Shown here piece by piece: positions 42,402-51,072 of a DNA stretch of 63,467 nucleotides. This DNA comes from an uncultured Collinsella sp. Lineage in GTDB: Bacteria; Actinomycetota; Coriobacteriia; Coriobacteriales; Coriobacteriaceae. A program made the translations under genes and the position numbers. Where the stretch lies: positions 1 through 63,467 of the forward strand of contig UQMD01000013.1 in the NCBI GenBank assembly GCA_900542155.1, in the 5' to 3' direction. Position 1 is the first letter of the stretch. Every line of letters starts with the position of its first letter. Under the pieces are notes generated by a model, which saw only the letters and a program-made list of their open reading frames with translations, was not told the origin of the DNA and searched no databases.

Positions 42402-42749
42402 TCAAGTTTGCTCAACCCGCCAGTTAATCTTATTGTTCACGTAGACCGTGCCATCGATGTAGATCCTCACAGGATTAATCCGAGACGCATCCGGCGCGTC
42501 GATGGTGCAACCCGAAGATGGCGTGACCTTACCCTCAGCCGTCTTAAGTACGTAACTGCCCGGCTCGGAGATTTGGATGGATTCGTTGTTGGCCTGCGTA
42601 AGCGGCAGCACCTCCGCCTTCACCCCGTCGGGCATGACCTGCGTCTCGGCGCTTGCCACCGCCGGCGTCGCCACGAGTGCGCATGCCACGGTTGCGATAC
42701 CCAGCAGGCGCGTCAGTACAGCGCGCATCCCCATCTTCTTCCCCTTCAT
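42402..42749 (-). CDS. Small secreted protein of unknown function
   Basis: A 115-aa protein with a clear signal peptide: basic MKGKKMGMR, a hydrophobic core LLGIATVACALVATPAV, and a cleavage site at ASA-ET (about residue 34). The mature part is about 80 residues, acidic to neutral, with strand-like segments (GSYVLKTAEGKVT, PVRIYIDGTVYVNNKI). I recognise no domain. It may be a fragment of a larger surface protein, since it ends abruptly. GGGAG is present upstream. It is divergent from a LytTR two-component system. Confidence 0.6.
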   Translation of the reverse strand: MKGKKMGMRAVLTRLLGIATVACALVATPAVASAETQVMPDGVKAEVLPLTQANNESIQISEPGSYVLKTAEGKVTPSSGCTIDAPDASRINPVRIYIDGTVYVNNKINWRVEQT

Positions 42750-42992
42750 CGTTCAGCTCCCTTACCCCTATGCTTTCGCGATGTCCGATATCGCTTGGCG
42801 CTGGCGGCCGGCATGGTCCCTCGCCAGCCGCCAGCTCAAATTGACATATATATCCATCTGGTATTGTGCAACCGCATGTTTTGACACCCTGCCGCTCGGC
42901 GCGAGTTGCGTGCCGTGGGGCGCAAATGGAACGCACCCCCGCGGGTGGCGCGTGCACGATGTGGCAAAATCGAGGTACTAAGGGGGCCCAAT

Positions 42993-43715
42993 ATGCTCAA
43001 AATCATCGCCTGCGACGACGACGTCGCCTTTCTAGATAACCTGCACCGCATGGTCAACCGCTGGTCGGCCGAGACGGGTACGGCGGTCGATGTTGCGCTC
43101 GTTACGCGCGGCGAGGACCTGCTGGCACGCCATGCCGCATCGCGCGCCGACATTATCATGCTCGACATGATCATGCCGCTCGTCAACGGCATGGACACCG
43201 CCCGCGAGCTGCGCCAATCCGATACCGCCGTACGCTTGGTGTTTCTGACCTCATCGCCCGAGTTCGCGCTTGAGTCCTACGAGGTCCGCGCCTTCGACTA
43301 CCTGCTCAAACCCGTGACCTACGAGCGCTTGGCGCAACTGCTCGACGAGCTTTCGAGCCTGCGTCCGGCCGCGACCGAAGAGCTCGTCATCAAAACGTCC
43401 TTTGGCTACCATGCCCTGCGCCTATCCGATATCGAATATGCCGAGGCTCGCAACAAGCACGTGGTCTTCCACCTGCGCGATGGCCGCGATATCGAGGCGC
43501 TCGAGCCGTTCCGCAGCATCGAGGACCAGCTGGCCCAAAACGCGACCTTCTTTAAATGTCACCGCAGCTACCAGGTCAACCTGCGCAATATCGACCACTT
43601 TAACCGCACGGATATCGTCATGCGCTCGGGCGCGTGCATCCCGCTGGCGCGCAGCTGCAAGCAGGGATTCCAGGATGCCTACTTTGCGGCACGGTTCGAG
43701 GGCGGGAGGCGCTGA
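42993..43715 (+). CDS. LytTR-family response regulator (AgrA/LytR type)
   Basis: A 240-aa response regulator. The receiver domain (about 1-120) has acidic residues CDDD at 8-10, phospho-acceptor D58 (IIMLDMIMP) and K105-region KPVTYER. The LytTR DNA-binding domain (about 135-235) includes IEYAEARNKHVVFHL and FFKCHRSYQVNLRNIDHF. Such regulators bind paired direct repeats and often control quorum sensing, bacteriocins or sugar/pyruvate uptake. ATG at 42993 follows AAGGGGG. Its stop overlaps the histidine kinase start. Confidence 0.92.
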   Translation: MLKIIACDDDVAFLDNLHRMVNRWSAETGTAVDVALVTRGEDLLARHAASRADIIMLDMIMPLVNGMDTARELRQSDTAVRLVFLTSSPEFALESYEVRAFDYLLKPVTYERLAQLLDELSSLRPAATEELVIKTSFGYHALRLSDIEYAEARNKHVVFHLRDGRDIEALEPFRSIEDQLAQNATFFKCHRSYQVNLRNIDHFNRTDIVMRSGACIPLARSCKQGFQDAYFAARFEGGRR

Positions 43716-44992
43716 TGCTTTCCTCGGCAGAACTGGTACTTTGGGCAATCCACCATGCGACGACATTGCTCTTTGGCGTCTTTGCCTCGGCGGCTCTATG
43801 CGGTGTCGAGATCAACGGCCGCCATTCGCTCGAGCTGGTGGGGGTCGGCGCCGCAACCGGATGCGCATTCGGCCTTGCCAACGCCGTTGGCGGCGAGCTT
43901 TTCGCCCGACAGGCCTATCCGCTCGTCGTGCATCTGCCGCTTGTCGTCTACCTGTGCGTACGCTATCGCCTGAGTCCCCTGCTCGCCATCCTGGGCGTTA
44001 CCAGTGCCTACCTGAGCTGCCAGTTCAGCAACTGGATGGGCATCGCCGCATTCGCCGCCACCGATTCGCAGGTCGCATACTACGTGGCGCGCATCATCAC
44101 CACGCTCGGCGTCTTTGCCGTCTTATTGCATTGGGCAAGCGACATTGGCCCCCGCCTGGCGATCAAAAGCCCCACCGAGCTGGAGATTCTGCTCATCCTG
44201 CCGCTCGTCTACTACATCTTCGACTACGCCACCAACGTCTATACCACGCTCTTCCACTCGGGCTCGGTGGTAACCGTTGAGTTTTTGGCGTTCGCCCTCT
44301 GCGCCTTCTACCTTATGTTTCTTGCCGTCTACCTTCGCGAATACGAGGCAAAGGAAATCGCCGAGCGCGAGCGCTGGATGCTCGCGACCCGCGACAGCGC
44401 GGCCATCAAAGAGCTCGAAGCCTGGCGCCAGTCGGGACGCGAGCTCTCGGTTCTCCGTCACGACATGCGCCACTACCTGCGCGGTCTAGCGGCCCTGATC
44501 GAAGAGGGTCACACCGATGAGGCACTCGAGCGCATCGACGCGCTCTGCGAGACCAACGACCGCACCGCCGTGCGCCGCTACTGCGCCAACGAAACGGTCA
44601 ACATTGCGCTCTCGTCGCTTTCCGCAGACATCAACGCCCACGGCATCACCGCCGACCTGCGCGCCGCCGTGCCCGAAACCGTCCACGTGGGCGATGTCGA
44701 TCTGTTCAGTGTGGTATCGAACGCCCTGGACAATGCCATCGCCGCGGCGAGCGCCGCCCCCGAAGGCAAGCGGTTTGTCGACCTGGACCTTCGCTACGAA
44801 GACGGTCAGCTTCTATTGCTGGTTTCCAACACGTTTGGCCGTGCGCCGCACATGGTCGACGGCATGCCCGTGGCTCAGCACACTGGGCACGGCTTTGGCA
44901 CCAAGAGCATTAAACTTGCCGTCGAGTGCATGAACGGCAACTGCCAGTTCCGCATTAACGGCGACCGGTTTGAGCTGCGCGCCGTGATGTAG
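43715..44992 (+). CDS. Sensor histidine kinase, GHKL/AgrC-like
   Basis: A 425-aa membrane kinase pairing with the upstream LytTR regulator (start overlaps its TGA). About six helices fill residues 1-205. The phospho-acceptor region is LSVLRHDMRHYLRGLAAL, the N box VVSNALDNAIAAA, and the G box GHGFGTKSIKLAVE, matching the HATPase_c_5 group. The signal is unknown. No peptide precursor gene was recognised nearby; the divergent small secreted protein is the only candidate partner. Confidence 0.9.
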   Translation: MLSSAELVLWAIHHATTLLFGVFASAALCGVEINGRHSLELVGVGAATGCAFGLANAVGGELFARQAYPLVVHLPLVVYLCVRYRLSPLLAILGVTSAYLSCQFSNWMGIAAFAATDSQVAYYVARIITTLGVFAVLLHWASDIGPRLAIKSPTELEILLILPLVYYIFDYATNVYTTLFHSGSVVTVEFLAFALCAFYLMFLAVYLREYEAKEIAERERWMLATRDSAAIKELEAWRQSGRELSVLRHDMRHYLRGLAALIEEGHTDEALERIDALCETNDRTAVRRYCANETVNIALSSLSADINAHGITADLRAAVPETVHVGDVDLFSVVSNALDNAIAAASAAPEGKRFVDLDLRYEDGQLLLLVSNTFGRAPHMVDGMPVAQHTGHGFGTKSIKLAVECMNGNCQFRINGDRFELRAVM

Positions 44993-45010
44993 GGGCTGCC
45001 GCCAGCCTCG

Positions 45011-45586
45011 CTACAGCGGTGCAGCCGCCGGGGTCAGCTGCTTGATGTAGGCCCACATGCGCTGCTTGGCGGCTTTGTCGGTGAGCGCCGCCTCAAAACC
45101 GTCGAGCGCCAGCACGCGGCGCCCCTGCACATGGGCGACCAGGCCGGGCTTGAGCATGGCAGTGTCAAAGTCATCAATCGCCACAAGCATATCGGCATAG
45201 GTCTCGCGCATGACATCGGCCGCGCTGTTGTCCAGCAGCAGCACCGCCTCGGGGTCTAAGGTCTCCAGCGCCTCGCGGAACAGATCGCACGTCAGGGCCT
45301 CGCCCGCCGCGACCGCTCCGTCGCCCGCGCCGGCGACGCTTGCCAGCACGCAAAAATCCTCGGGGGCATATCCGATGGCGCCGAGCGCCTTGCGCAACGC
45401 GGCGCCATCCGCGCCGGCAGCCAGCTCGCCGCCCGAGCACTCGGCTTCATCCAAATCGCCTTTGACCAGCACAATCGGCGAGCACGCGTTGCCCGCGATA
45501 CGCACACCGCGATCTGCAAGCGACGCGAGCTCCTGCTCGGTCGCCTGAGCGATGGCTTCTTTTTTCTGGCTTTGTGACGTGGGCAT
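45011..45586 (-). CDS. Uncharacterised protein with uracil-DNA-glycosylase-like layout
   Basis: A 191-aa cytosolic protein. The segment SPIVLVKGDLDEAECSGGELAAGADGAALRKALGAIGY has the layout of the family 4/5 uracil-DNA glycosylase N-terminus, and DLFREALETLDPEAVLLLDNSAADVM matches the later strand-helix pair, but cluster cysteines and catalytic motifs are not evident. It may be a degenerate member with another role. ATG at 45586 has GGAGAG upstream. It is convergent with the kinase gene and divergent from trxA. Confidence 0.5.
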   Translation of the reverse strand: MPTSQSQKKEAIAQATEQELASLADRGVRIAGNACSPIVLVKGDLDEAECSGGELAAGADGAALRKALGAIGYAPEDFCVLASVAGAGDGAVAAGEALTCDLFREALETLDPEAVLLLDNSAADVMRETYADMLVAIDDFDTAMLKPGLVAHVQGRRVLALDGFEAALTDKAAKQRMWAYIKQLTPAAAPL

Positions 45587-45722
45587 GCGCTCTCCAATCG
45601 TTTGCGTGCCCACCATTATATAAAAGAGCCGCCCGCGAGTGGTTGCTTTGCGAGCCGCTGGGTATAAGCACGGTCGTACTGATTTTTACGCGGCCGAGCC
45701 GCGTCGCATTATGGAGGTCACC

Positions 45723-46043
45723 ATGGCTGACATTAAGCAGATTACCCCCGAGAACTTCGACGCTGTCGTCAACGATAGCCTGCCCGTACTGGTTGATTTT
45801 TGGGCCCCGTGGTGCGGCCCCTGCCGCTCGCTCTCGCCCATCGTAGACGAGGTTGCCGACGAGCTGGCCGGCAAGCTGGCTGTGGCCAAGTGCAACGTCG
45901 ACGACAACCAGGACCTGGCCATGAAGTTTGGCGTCATGAGCATCCCCACGCTGATCGTCTTTAAGAACGGCGAGGAGGTCGACCGCTCGGTTGGCGCCCT
46001 ACCCAAGGCAAGACTTCAGGCACTGCTGGAGAAACATCTGTAA
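45723..46043 (+). CDS. trxA: Thioredoxin
   Basis: A 106-aa thioredoxin with the active site WCGPC (C31, C34) and the cis-proline loop MSIPTL. It reduces disulfides in cytosolic proteins using thioredoxin reductase. The preceding GGAGG sets the start. Length is standard. A terminator lies 112 bases downstream. Confidence 0.95.
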   Translation: MADIKQITPENFDAVVNDSLPVLVDFWAPWCGPCRSLSPIVDEVADELAGKLAVAKCNVDDNQDLAMKFGVMSIPTLIVFKNGEEVDRSVGALPKARLQALLEKHL

Positions 46044-46154
46044 TACGCTTGTTACCCATCTGCCGTCCATGAGCGGTTTCGCACCGCTCGCCGGAGTGCC
46101 AAACGCAAGGCACGCGACCACGGATAGTATGGTAGATACAAACAGCCCCCAGTG

Positions 46155-46191
46155 AACGGGTGCGGGTCAGACGGACTCGCACCCGTTTTCT
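46155..46191 (+). terminator. Terminator downstream of trxA
   Basis: Perfect 10-bp stem AACGGGTGCG with complement, 13-base loop, then TTTTCTTA on the plus strand. The 110 bases between trxA and this hairpin hold no gene I can support. Confidence 0.85.
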
Positions 46192-46263
46192 TATGCGGCG
46201 GCGCTCAAGGCGGGCGTAGTAGAATCTGAACCACCATATCGCCCCGTACAAAAGGAGATTCCT

Positions 46264-46512
46264 ATGCATGACGTCGGAATGAACATGAGCCAGCTTGCCA
46301 TGAGCGTCAAGCAGGTCGACGACACCATTGAGCTCGCTCACGAGTGGAGCCATCAGCTGCTGCATGCGACCGAGAACTTTGATATGGAGCGCATTGGCGC
46401 CAAGCTCGAGGCCGCCATGTCTGCGCTGCACGAGGCGCACGATGCGCTCGAGGGCTACGAGGAGGCCATCGAGGCAGATCACAACTCCGTCGGCTCTGTG
46501 AAACTGGTGTAA
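46264..46512 (+). CDS. Small helical protein upstream of nikR
   Basis: An 82-aa protein, almost entirely helical, with a regular pattern of hydrophobic and acidic residues and several histidines (MHDVGMNM, ELAHEWSHQLLHA, HEAHDALEGYEEAIEADH). I recognise no family. AAAGGAG lies upstream of the ATG, and nikR starts 1 base after its stop, so the two are cotranscribed. The histidines and the link to nikR suggest a nickel-related role, but this is inference only. Confidence 0.7.
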   Translation: MHDVGMNMSQLAMSVKQVDDTIELAHEWSHQLLHATENFDMERIGAKLEAAMSALHEAHDALEGYEEAIEADHNSVGSVKLV

Positions 46513-46513
46513 C

Positions 46514-47008
46514 GTGGCCGAGCACGAGCACGCGCACGATCACGGTGCGGACGACGATGCGAGCTGCCGCTACAGCGGCTCCAGCTCCGAGCTGGTCCGC
46601 TTTTCGGTCACCGCGCCCGACGACCTGCTGCGCCGCTTTGACGAGCAGATCGCACGCCGCGGTGACGTGGCTAACCGATCCGAGGCCGTACGCGATCTGA
46701 TTCGCGCCTCGATCGCCAAGGAACAGATGCGCACGCCCGACGAGCAGGTCATCGGTTCGCTCACCATGATCTATGACCACCATACCGGCGATCTGACGCG
46801 CCGTCTGGACGAGGTGCAGCACGACTACACCGACGAGATCGTCTCGACCATGCACGTGCATCTGGACCACCACAACTGCCTGGAGATTCTGGCGCTCAAG
46901 GGTCGCGGCGAGCGTGTCTACGAGCTGGCCGACCGGTTGCTGGGGCTGCGCGGCGTTAAGCACGGCGAGCTCACGTGCGCCGCCACCAAGCAGAGCCTGG
47001 GACTGTAG
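46514..47008 (+). CDS. nikR: Nickel-responsive regulator NikR
   Basis: A 164-aa regulator. A histidine-rich N-terminal extension (HEHAHDH) precedes a ribbon-helix-helix DNA-binding domain (about 27-70, LVRFSVTAPDDLLRRFDE) and an ACT-like nickel domain. H103, H114, H116 and C122 have exactly the spacing of E. coli NikR H76, H87, H89 and C95, the square-planar nickel site, so metal binding is well supported. GTG start at 46514. It precedes the hyp genes and may repress nickel uptake or hydrogenase maturation genes when nickel is plentiful. Confidence 0.92.
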   Translation: MAEHEHAHDHGADDDASCRYSGSSSELVRFSVTAPDDLLRRFDEQIARRGDVANRSEAVRDLIRASIAKEQMRTPDEQVIGSLTMIYDHHTGDLTRRLDEVQHDYTDEIVSTMHVHLDHHNCLEILALKGRGERVYELADRLLGLRGVKHGELTCAATKQSLGL

Positions 47009-47066
47009 CGGGATTTCCCACAGCGCACCTGCCATAAAGGGACAGGTTTCAACGAAGGAAGGTCGT

Positions 47067-49520
47067 ATGCGACATGTGCATATCCATGTAACGGGCATTG
47101 TGCAGGGCGTCGGCATGCGGCCATTTGTGTATCGCGAGGCTATGGCGCATGGCATTTGCGGCTGGGTGCTCAACGCGGGCGATGGCGTGCACATCGAGGC
47201 GCATGCTTCAGTCGAGGCACTCGACGAATTTGTCACCGCGCTGTCGGAGTACGCGCCTGCCGCGGCCCGCGTTGAGCATGTCGCTGTTGAGGACCTGGAG
47301 CCCGACGCTTGGGATGCCGACGATGAGCAGGCCTTTCGTATTGTAGCGTCGCAGGATCAGACCGTGCACACGACGCTCATCTCCCCCGATATCGCCACCT
47401 GTGACGACTGCCTGCGCGAACTGTTCGACCCCACCGACCGACGCTATCACTACCCCTTTATCAACTGCACCAACTGCGGGCCGCGCTTTACCATCATCCG
47501 ATCGCTGCCTTATGACCGAGCGGCCACGTCGATGGATTGCTTTCCTATGTGCCCCGAGTGCGCCGCAGAGTATGGCGACCCGCTTGACCGGCGCTTTCAT
47601 GCGCAGCCCGATGCCTGCTTTGACTGCGGGCCACATATTACCTGGCGCGAGGCGGCGGGCGACATGGAGCCCGAGGGCTCGGGGGCGATGCCGGCCGTCG
47701 GCAGCACGCGCGAAACCAGCGATGCCATTATTGACCGCTGTGTCGAGCTGCTGGCCAGCGGCGGTATTGTCGCCATCAAGGGGCTGGGCGGATTCCATCT
47801 GGCCTGCAACGCCGCCAATGAGCAGGCGGTGGTCGAGCTGCGCCGTCGCAAGCGCCGCAGCAACAAGCCGCTTGCCGTTATGGTGCGCAGCCTTGCCGAT
47901 ACTGAACGCCTGTGCCATGTCGATGATGCCGAGCGCGACTTGCTGGCCGGCAGCATCCGCCCCATTGTGCTGCTGCGCCGCCGTGCTGTTGGCGAGGGAG
48001 ATTCCCCCGACGGCCTTACACTCGCGCCATCCGTCGCGCACGATCTACCCGAGCTCGGCGTCATGCTCCCCTATACACCGCTTCAGCATCTGCTGCTTGC
48101 AGCTGCCTCGTCGCATGGCATGCACGCGCTGGTCATGACCAGCGGAAACCTGAGCGAGGAACCTATCGAGACCGACGATGCCCTTGCATGGGAACATCTT
48201 GTTGCCGCCGGCATCGCCGACGCGCTACTTGGCAACGACCGTGCGATTCTCTCACGCTACGACGACTCCGTGGTACGTGTGGTCGACGGCACCGTCATGC
48301 CTGTGCGTCGCGCACGCGGATATGCGCCGCAACCGTTGTCGCTGCCGGCGCTCGACGGCACTGCACCCTGCGTGCTCGCCTGCGGGCCGCAGCAAAAAGC
48401 CACGATCGCGCTCACGCGCGAGGACGCCGACGGCCATGTGGCCTGTTTTGTGTCGCAGCATATCGGCGATGTCGAAAACGGCGCGACCTTCGATGCCTGG
48501 AGCGCCGCCCGCGCACGTCTAGAAAACCTCTTTGACCTGACGCCTGCCGCCCTGGCATGCGACATGCATCCCAACTATCTATCGAGCCAGTGGGCGCGTG
48601 AGCGGGCACGGGAGCACAGTCTGCCGCTAATCGAAATCCAGCATCATCATGCGCACATCGCGAGCGTAATGGCAGAGGCGATTGTCGCTGGCCGGATTGC
48701 GCCCGATGCGCGCGTCCTCGGTATTGCCTTCGATGGTACGGGTGCCGGCACCGACGGCACCATATGGGGCGGTGAGTTTCTTATCGCCGGCCTTGCCGAT
48801 TTTGAACGCGCCGCGCACCTGCGCACCTGGGCGCTGCCAGGCGGAGCCGCATCCGTGCGCGATGCCCGGCGCAATGCCTTTGCCCTGCTGAGCGAGCTCG
48901 GCCTGCTCGAGCATCCGGGTGCCGCGGGGCTATTGGGCACCCTCGACGAGCAAACACGCAGCGTGACAGCCACCATGATCGAGCGCGGCATCAACAGCCC
49001 GCGTACCAGCAGCATGGGGCGTCTCTTTGATGCCGCGGCAGCGATTCTGGGCATCTGCGACAAGGCAACCTACGAGGGCGAACCCGCCATAGAACTCGAA
49101 GCCGCCGCCTGGCGCGCGCTCGGCGGTAAGACCGTTCGTCTCGACGACAATCACACAGGCGTATTCACGTCTGCCGACGACTCCCCCATCTTGGACCCCC
49201 AACCGCTCATCGAAGCTCTTCTGAATGGAATCGAGGCAGGCGCGCCGGCCGACCGGCTCGCCCTCGGGTTTCACATCGCCATTACGCACGCTACGACCCA
49301 CATCGCACGCGAAATCTGCGCGCGCGAAGGCCTCGATACCGTCACGCTCTCGGGCGGTGTGTTCATGAACCGGCTTTTGCTTCAGCTCCTTACCCACGAA
49401 CTCAAAGACGCCGGTCTTGCCGTCTTGGTCCCCCACGCTGTACCCGCCAACGACGGCTGCATCGCCTACGGTCAGGCCGCCATCGCTCGCGCTCGCCTCG
49501 CGCAGACGGCGTTGCGATAG
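47067..49520 (+). CDS. hypF: Carbamoyltransferase HypF
   Basis: An 817-aa protein that makes the thiocarboxamide precursor of the cyanide ligands of [NiFe]-hydrogenase. Domains: acylphosphatase (1-90, GIVQGVGMRPFVYREA), two zinc-finger motifs (CDDC...CTNC and CPEC...CFDC, about 110-190), YrdC-like domain (about 210-400) and a Kae1-like carbamoyltransferase domain with HHHAHIASVMAE and LSGGVFMNRLLL. Somewhat longer than E. coli HypF (750 aa). ATG at 47067 has GAAGGAAGG upstream. First of hypF-hypC-hypD-hypE. Confidence 0.95.
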   Translation: MRHVHIHVTGIVQGVGMRPFVYREAMAHGICGWVLNAGDGVHIEAHASVEALDEFVTALSEYAPAAARVEHVAVEDLEPDAWDADDEQAFRIVASQDQTVHTTLISPDIATCDDCLRELFDPTDRRYHYPFINCTNCGPRFTIIRSLPYDRAATSMDCFPMCPECAAEYGDPLDRRFHAQPDACFDCGPHITWREAAGDMEPEGSGAMPAVGSTRETSDAIIDRCVELLASGGIVAIKGLGGFHLACNAANEQAVVELRRRKRRSNKPLAVMVRSLADTERLCHVDDAERDLLAGSIRPIVLLRRRAVGEGDSPDGLTLAPSVAHDLPELGVMLPYTPLQHLLLAAASSHGMHALVMTSGNLSEEPIETDDALAWEHLVAAGIADALLGNDRAILSRYDDSVVRVVDGTVMPVRRARGYAPQPLSLPALDGTAPCVLACGPQQKATIALTREDADGHVACFVSQHIGDVENGATFDAWSAARARLENLFDLTPAALACDMHPNYLSSQWARERAREHSLPLIEIQHHHAHIASVMAEAIVAGRIAPDARVLGIAFDGTGAGTDGTIWGGEFLIAGLADFERAAHLRTWALPGGAASVRDARRNAFALLSELGLLEHPGAAGLLGTLDEQTRSVTATMIERGINSPRTSSMGRLFDAAAAILGICDKATYEGEPAIELEAAAWRALGGKTVRLDDNHTGVFTSADDSPILDPQPLIEALLNGIEAGAPADRLALGFHIAITHATTHIAREICAREGLDTVTLSGGVFMNRLLLQLLTHELKDAGLAVLVPHAVPANDGCIAYGQAAIARARLAQTALR

Positions 49521-49651
49521 GCTGTTTTGCCAGCCTGCGCGCCGCCGTCTCACAGGTGTAACGCGTTTGCTCGTGACTCCCGCGAGCGCTACCATCAACT
49601 GATGGGTAATTAGGCGCCTATCCAGCGCAAAACGTATAAAAGGGGAACATT

Positions 49652-49912
49652 ATGTGCCTTGCCGTTCCCGGTAAAGTGGTCAAACGCGACGACGACCTTA
49701 AGGCGACCGTCGACATGATGGGCATCGAGCGCCCCGTTTCGCTGCGCCTCGTGCCGACGGCACAGGTAGGCGACTATATTCTCGTGCACGCCGGCTTTGG
49801 CATTCAGATTGTCGACGAGCAGGAAGCCCAAGAGACACTCGAGCTCGTCAATACCATGACCGAGCTGGCCGAAGAGGACCAGCTCGCCACCAACCCGGCC
49901 GAGGCATACTAG
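49652..49912 (+). CDS. hypC: Hydrogenase maturation chaperone HypC
   Basis: An 86-aa HypC/HybG chaperone beginning MCLAVPGKVV; the essential C2 is present. It carries the Fe(CN)2CO unit with HypD and hands it to the large subunit of the hydrogenase. AAAAGGGGAAC lies upstream. Its TAG shares one base with the GTG of hypD. Confidence 0.94.
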   Translation: MCLAVPGKVVKRDDDLKATVDMMGIERPVSLRLVPTAQVGDYILVHAGFGIQIVDEQEAQETLELVNTMTELAEEDQLATNPAEAY

Positions 49913-51024
49913 TGGCGGCGGCGCAGCCGGTTCGCTCCGGTATCGACTTTTCGGCATTTCGCGACCCCAAGCTGGCTCGCGAGCTCATCGATCGTATTCA
50001 TGAGCTTGTCGGCAACCGCAGCATCAACCTTATGGAAGTCTGCGGTACGCATACCGTGAGCATTGGCCGCTATGGCTTTCGCTCCATTATGCCGACGGGA
50101 CTCAAACTGCTAAGCGGCCCGGGGTGCCCCGTTTGCGTCACCGCCAACCGCGACATCGATCACGCAATCGCGCTTTCCAACATGGACGGCGCTGTCATCA
50201 CCACCTTTGGCGACATGATGCGCGTGCCCGGATCGTCCACCTCGCTTGCCGCGCAAAAGGCGGCGGGGCGCGACATCCGTATCGTCTACTCTCCGCTCGA
50301 CGCACTCGACATTGCTGAGCAAAATCCCGAACGCCCGGTTATCTTTATTGGCGTCGGCTTTGAGACCACAACGCCCACCATTGCCGCCGCCATCCTAGAG
50401 GCCGACGCGCGCGAGCTCCAGAACTTCTCGGTCTACTGTGCTCACAAGACCACGCCGCCGGCTCTGCGTGCGATCTCCAACGACCCCGAAACGACCATCG
50501 ACGGCTTTATCCTGCCTGGTCACGTCGCTACCATCACGGGCCTGGCACCCTTTAGGTTTTTGGTCGATGAGTTCGAGATCCCCGGCGTAGTCACCGGGTT
50601 TGAGCCGGTCGATATCTTGCAGGGCATCTGCATGCTGGTCCAGATGGTTGTCGAGCACAGGCCCGCAATCGACAACGCCTACCGCCGTGGCGTCAATGCA
50701 GACGGCAATCCCGTAGCGCGCCAGCTGGTCGAGCAGGTGTTTGAGCCGTGCGACACCACGTGGCGCGGACTGGGACCGATTGCGGCTTCGGGTCTTTCCA
50801 TCCGACCCGAATTCGCGCGCTTTGATGCCGGCGCCCGCTTTGATGTGCCCGTTGAGGCGACGGTCGAGCCACGCGGGTGCCGCTGCGGCGACGTGCTGCG
50901 CGGAGCCATCACGCCGAGCGACTGCCCGCTGTTCGGCCACGCATGTACGCCCGAACACCCCGTCGGCCCCTGCATGGTGAGCTCCGAAGGCAGCTGCGCG
51001 GCGTACTTTAGATACCGCGACTAG
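49912..51024 (+). CDS. hypD: Hydrogenase maturation protein HypD
   Basis: A 370-aa iron-sulfur protein that is the scaffold for the Fe(CN)2CO moiety. Conserved blocks are MEVCGTHTVSIGRYG, LLSGPGCPVCVT and GFETTTP, with the C-terminal cysteine-rich cluster-binding segment CRCGDVLRG...CPLFGHAC...CMVSSEGSC. GTG start overlaps the hypC stop, implying coupling. Full length. Confidence 0.95.
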   Translation: MAAAQPVRSGIDFSAFRDPKLARELIDRIHELVGNRSINLMEVCGTHTVSIGRYGFRSIMPTGLKLLSGPGCPVCVTANRDIDHAIALSNMDGAVITTFGDMMRVPGSSTSLAAQKAAGRDIRIVYSPLDALDIAEQNPERPVIFIGVGFETTTPTIAAAILEADARELQNFSVYCAHKTTPPALRAISNDPETTIDGFILPGHVATITGLAPFRFLVDEFEIPGVVTGFEPVDILQGICMLVQMVVEHRPAIDNAYRRGVNADGNPVARQLVEQVFEPCDTTWRGLGPIAASGLSIRPEFARFDAGARFDVPVEATVEPRGCRCGDVLRGAITPSDCPLFGHACTPEHPVGPCMVSSEGSCAAYFRYRD

Positions 51025-51072
51025 CCCGGACGCCCCCGCGTACCGGCACCACCCACGATTGGAGTTTTCGAT

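Noticed and set aside
42200..42415. A 71-codon minus-strand gene
   Set aside because: It is an out-of-frame reading of the GntR/UTRA remnant, which explains the sequence better.
46044..46154. Small structured RNA between trxA and its terminator
   Set aside because: The terminator is clear, but the 110 bases before it match no RNA I recognise; more likely the trxA 3' end.
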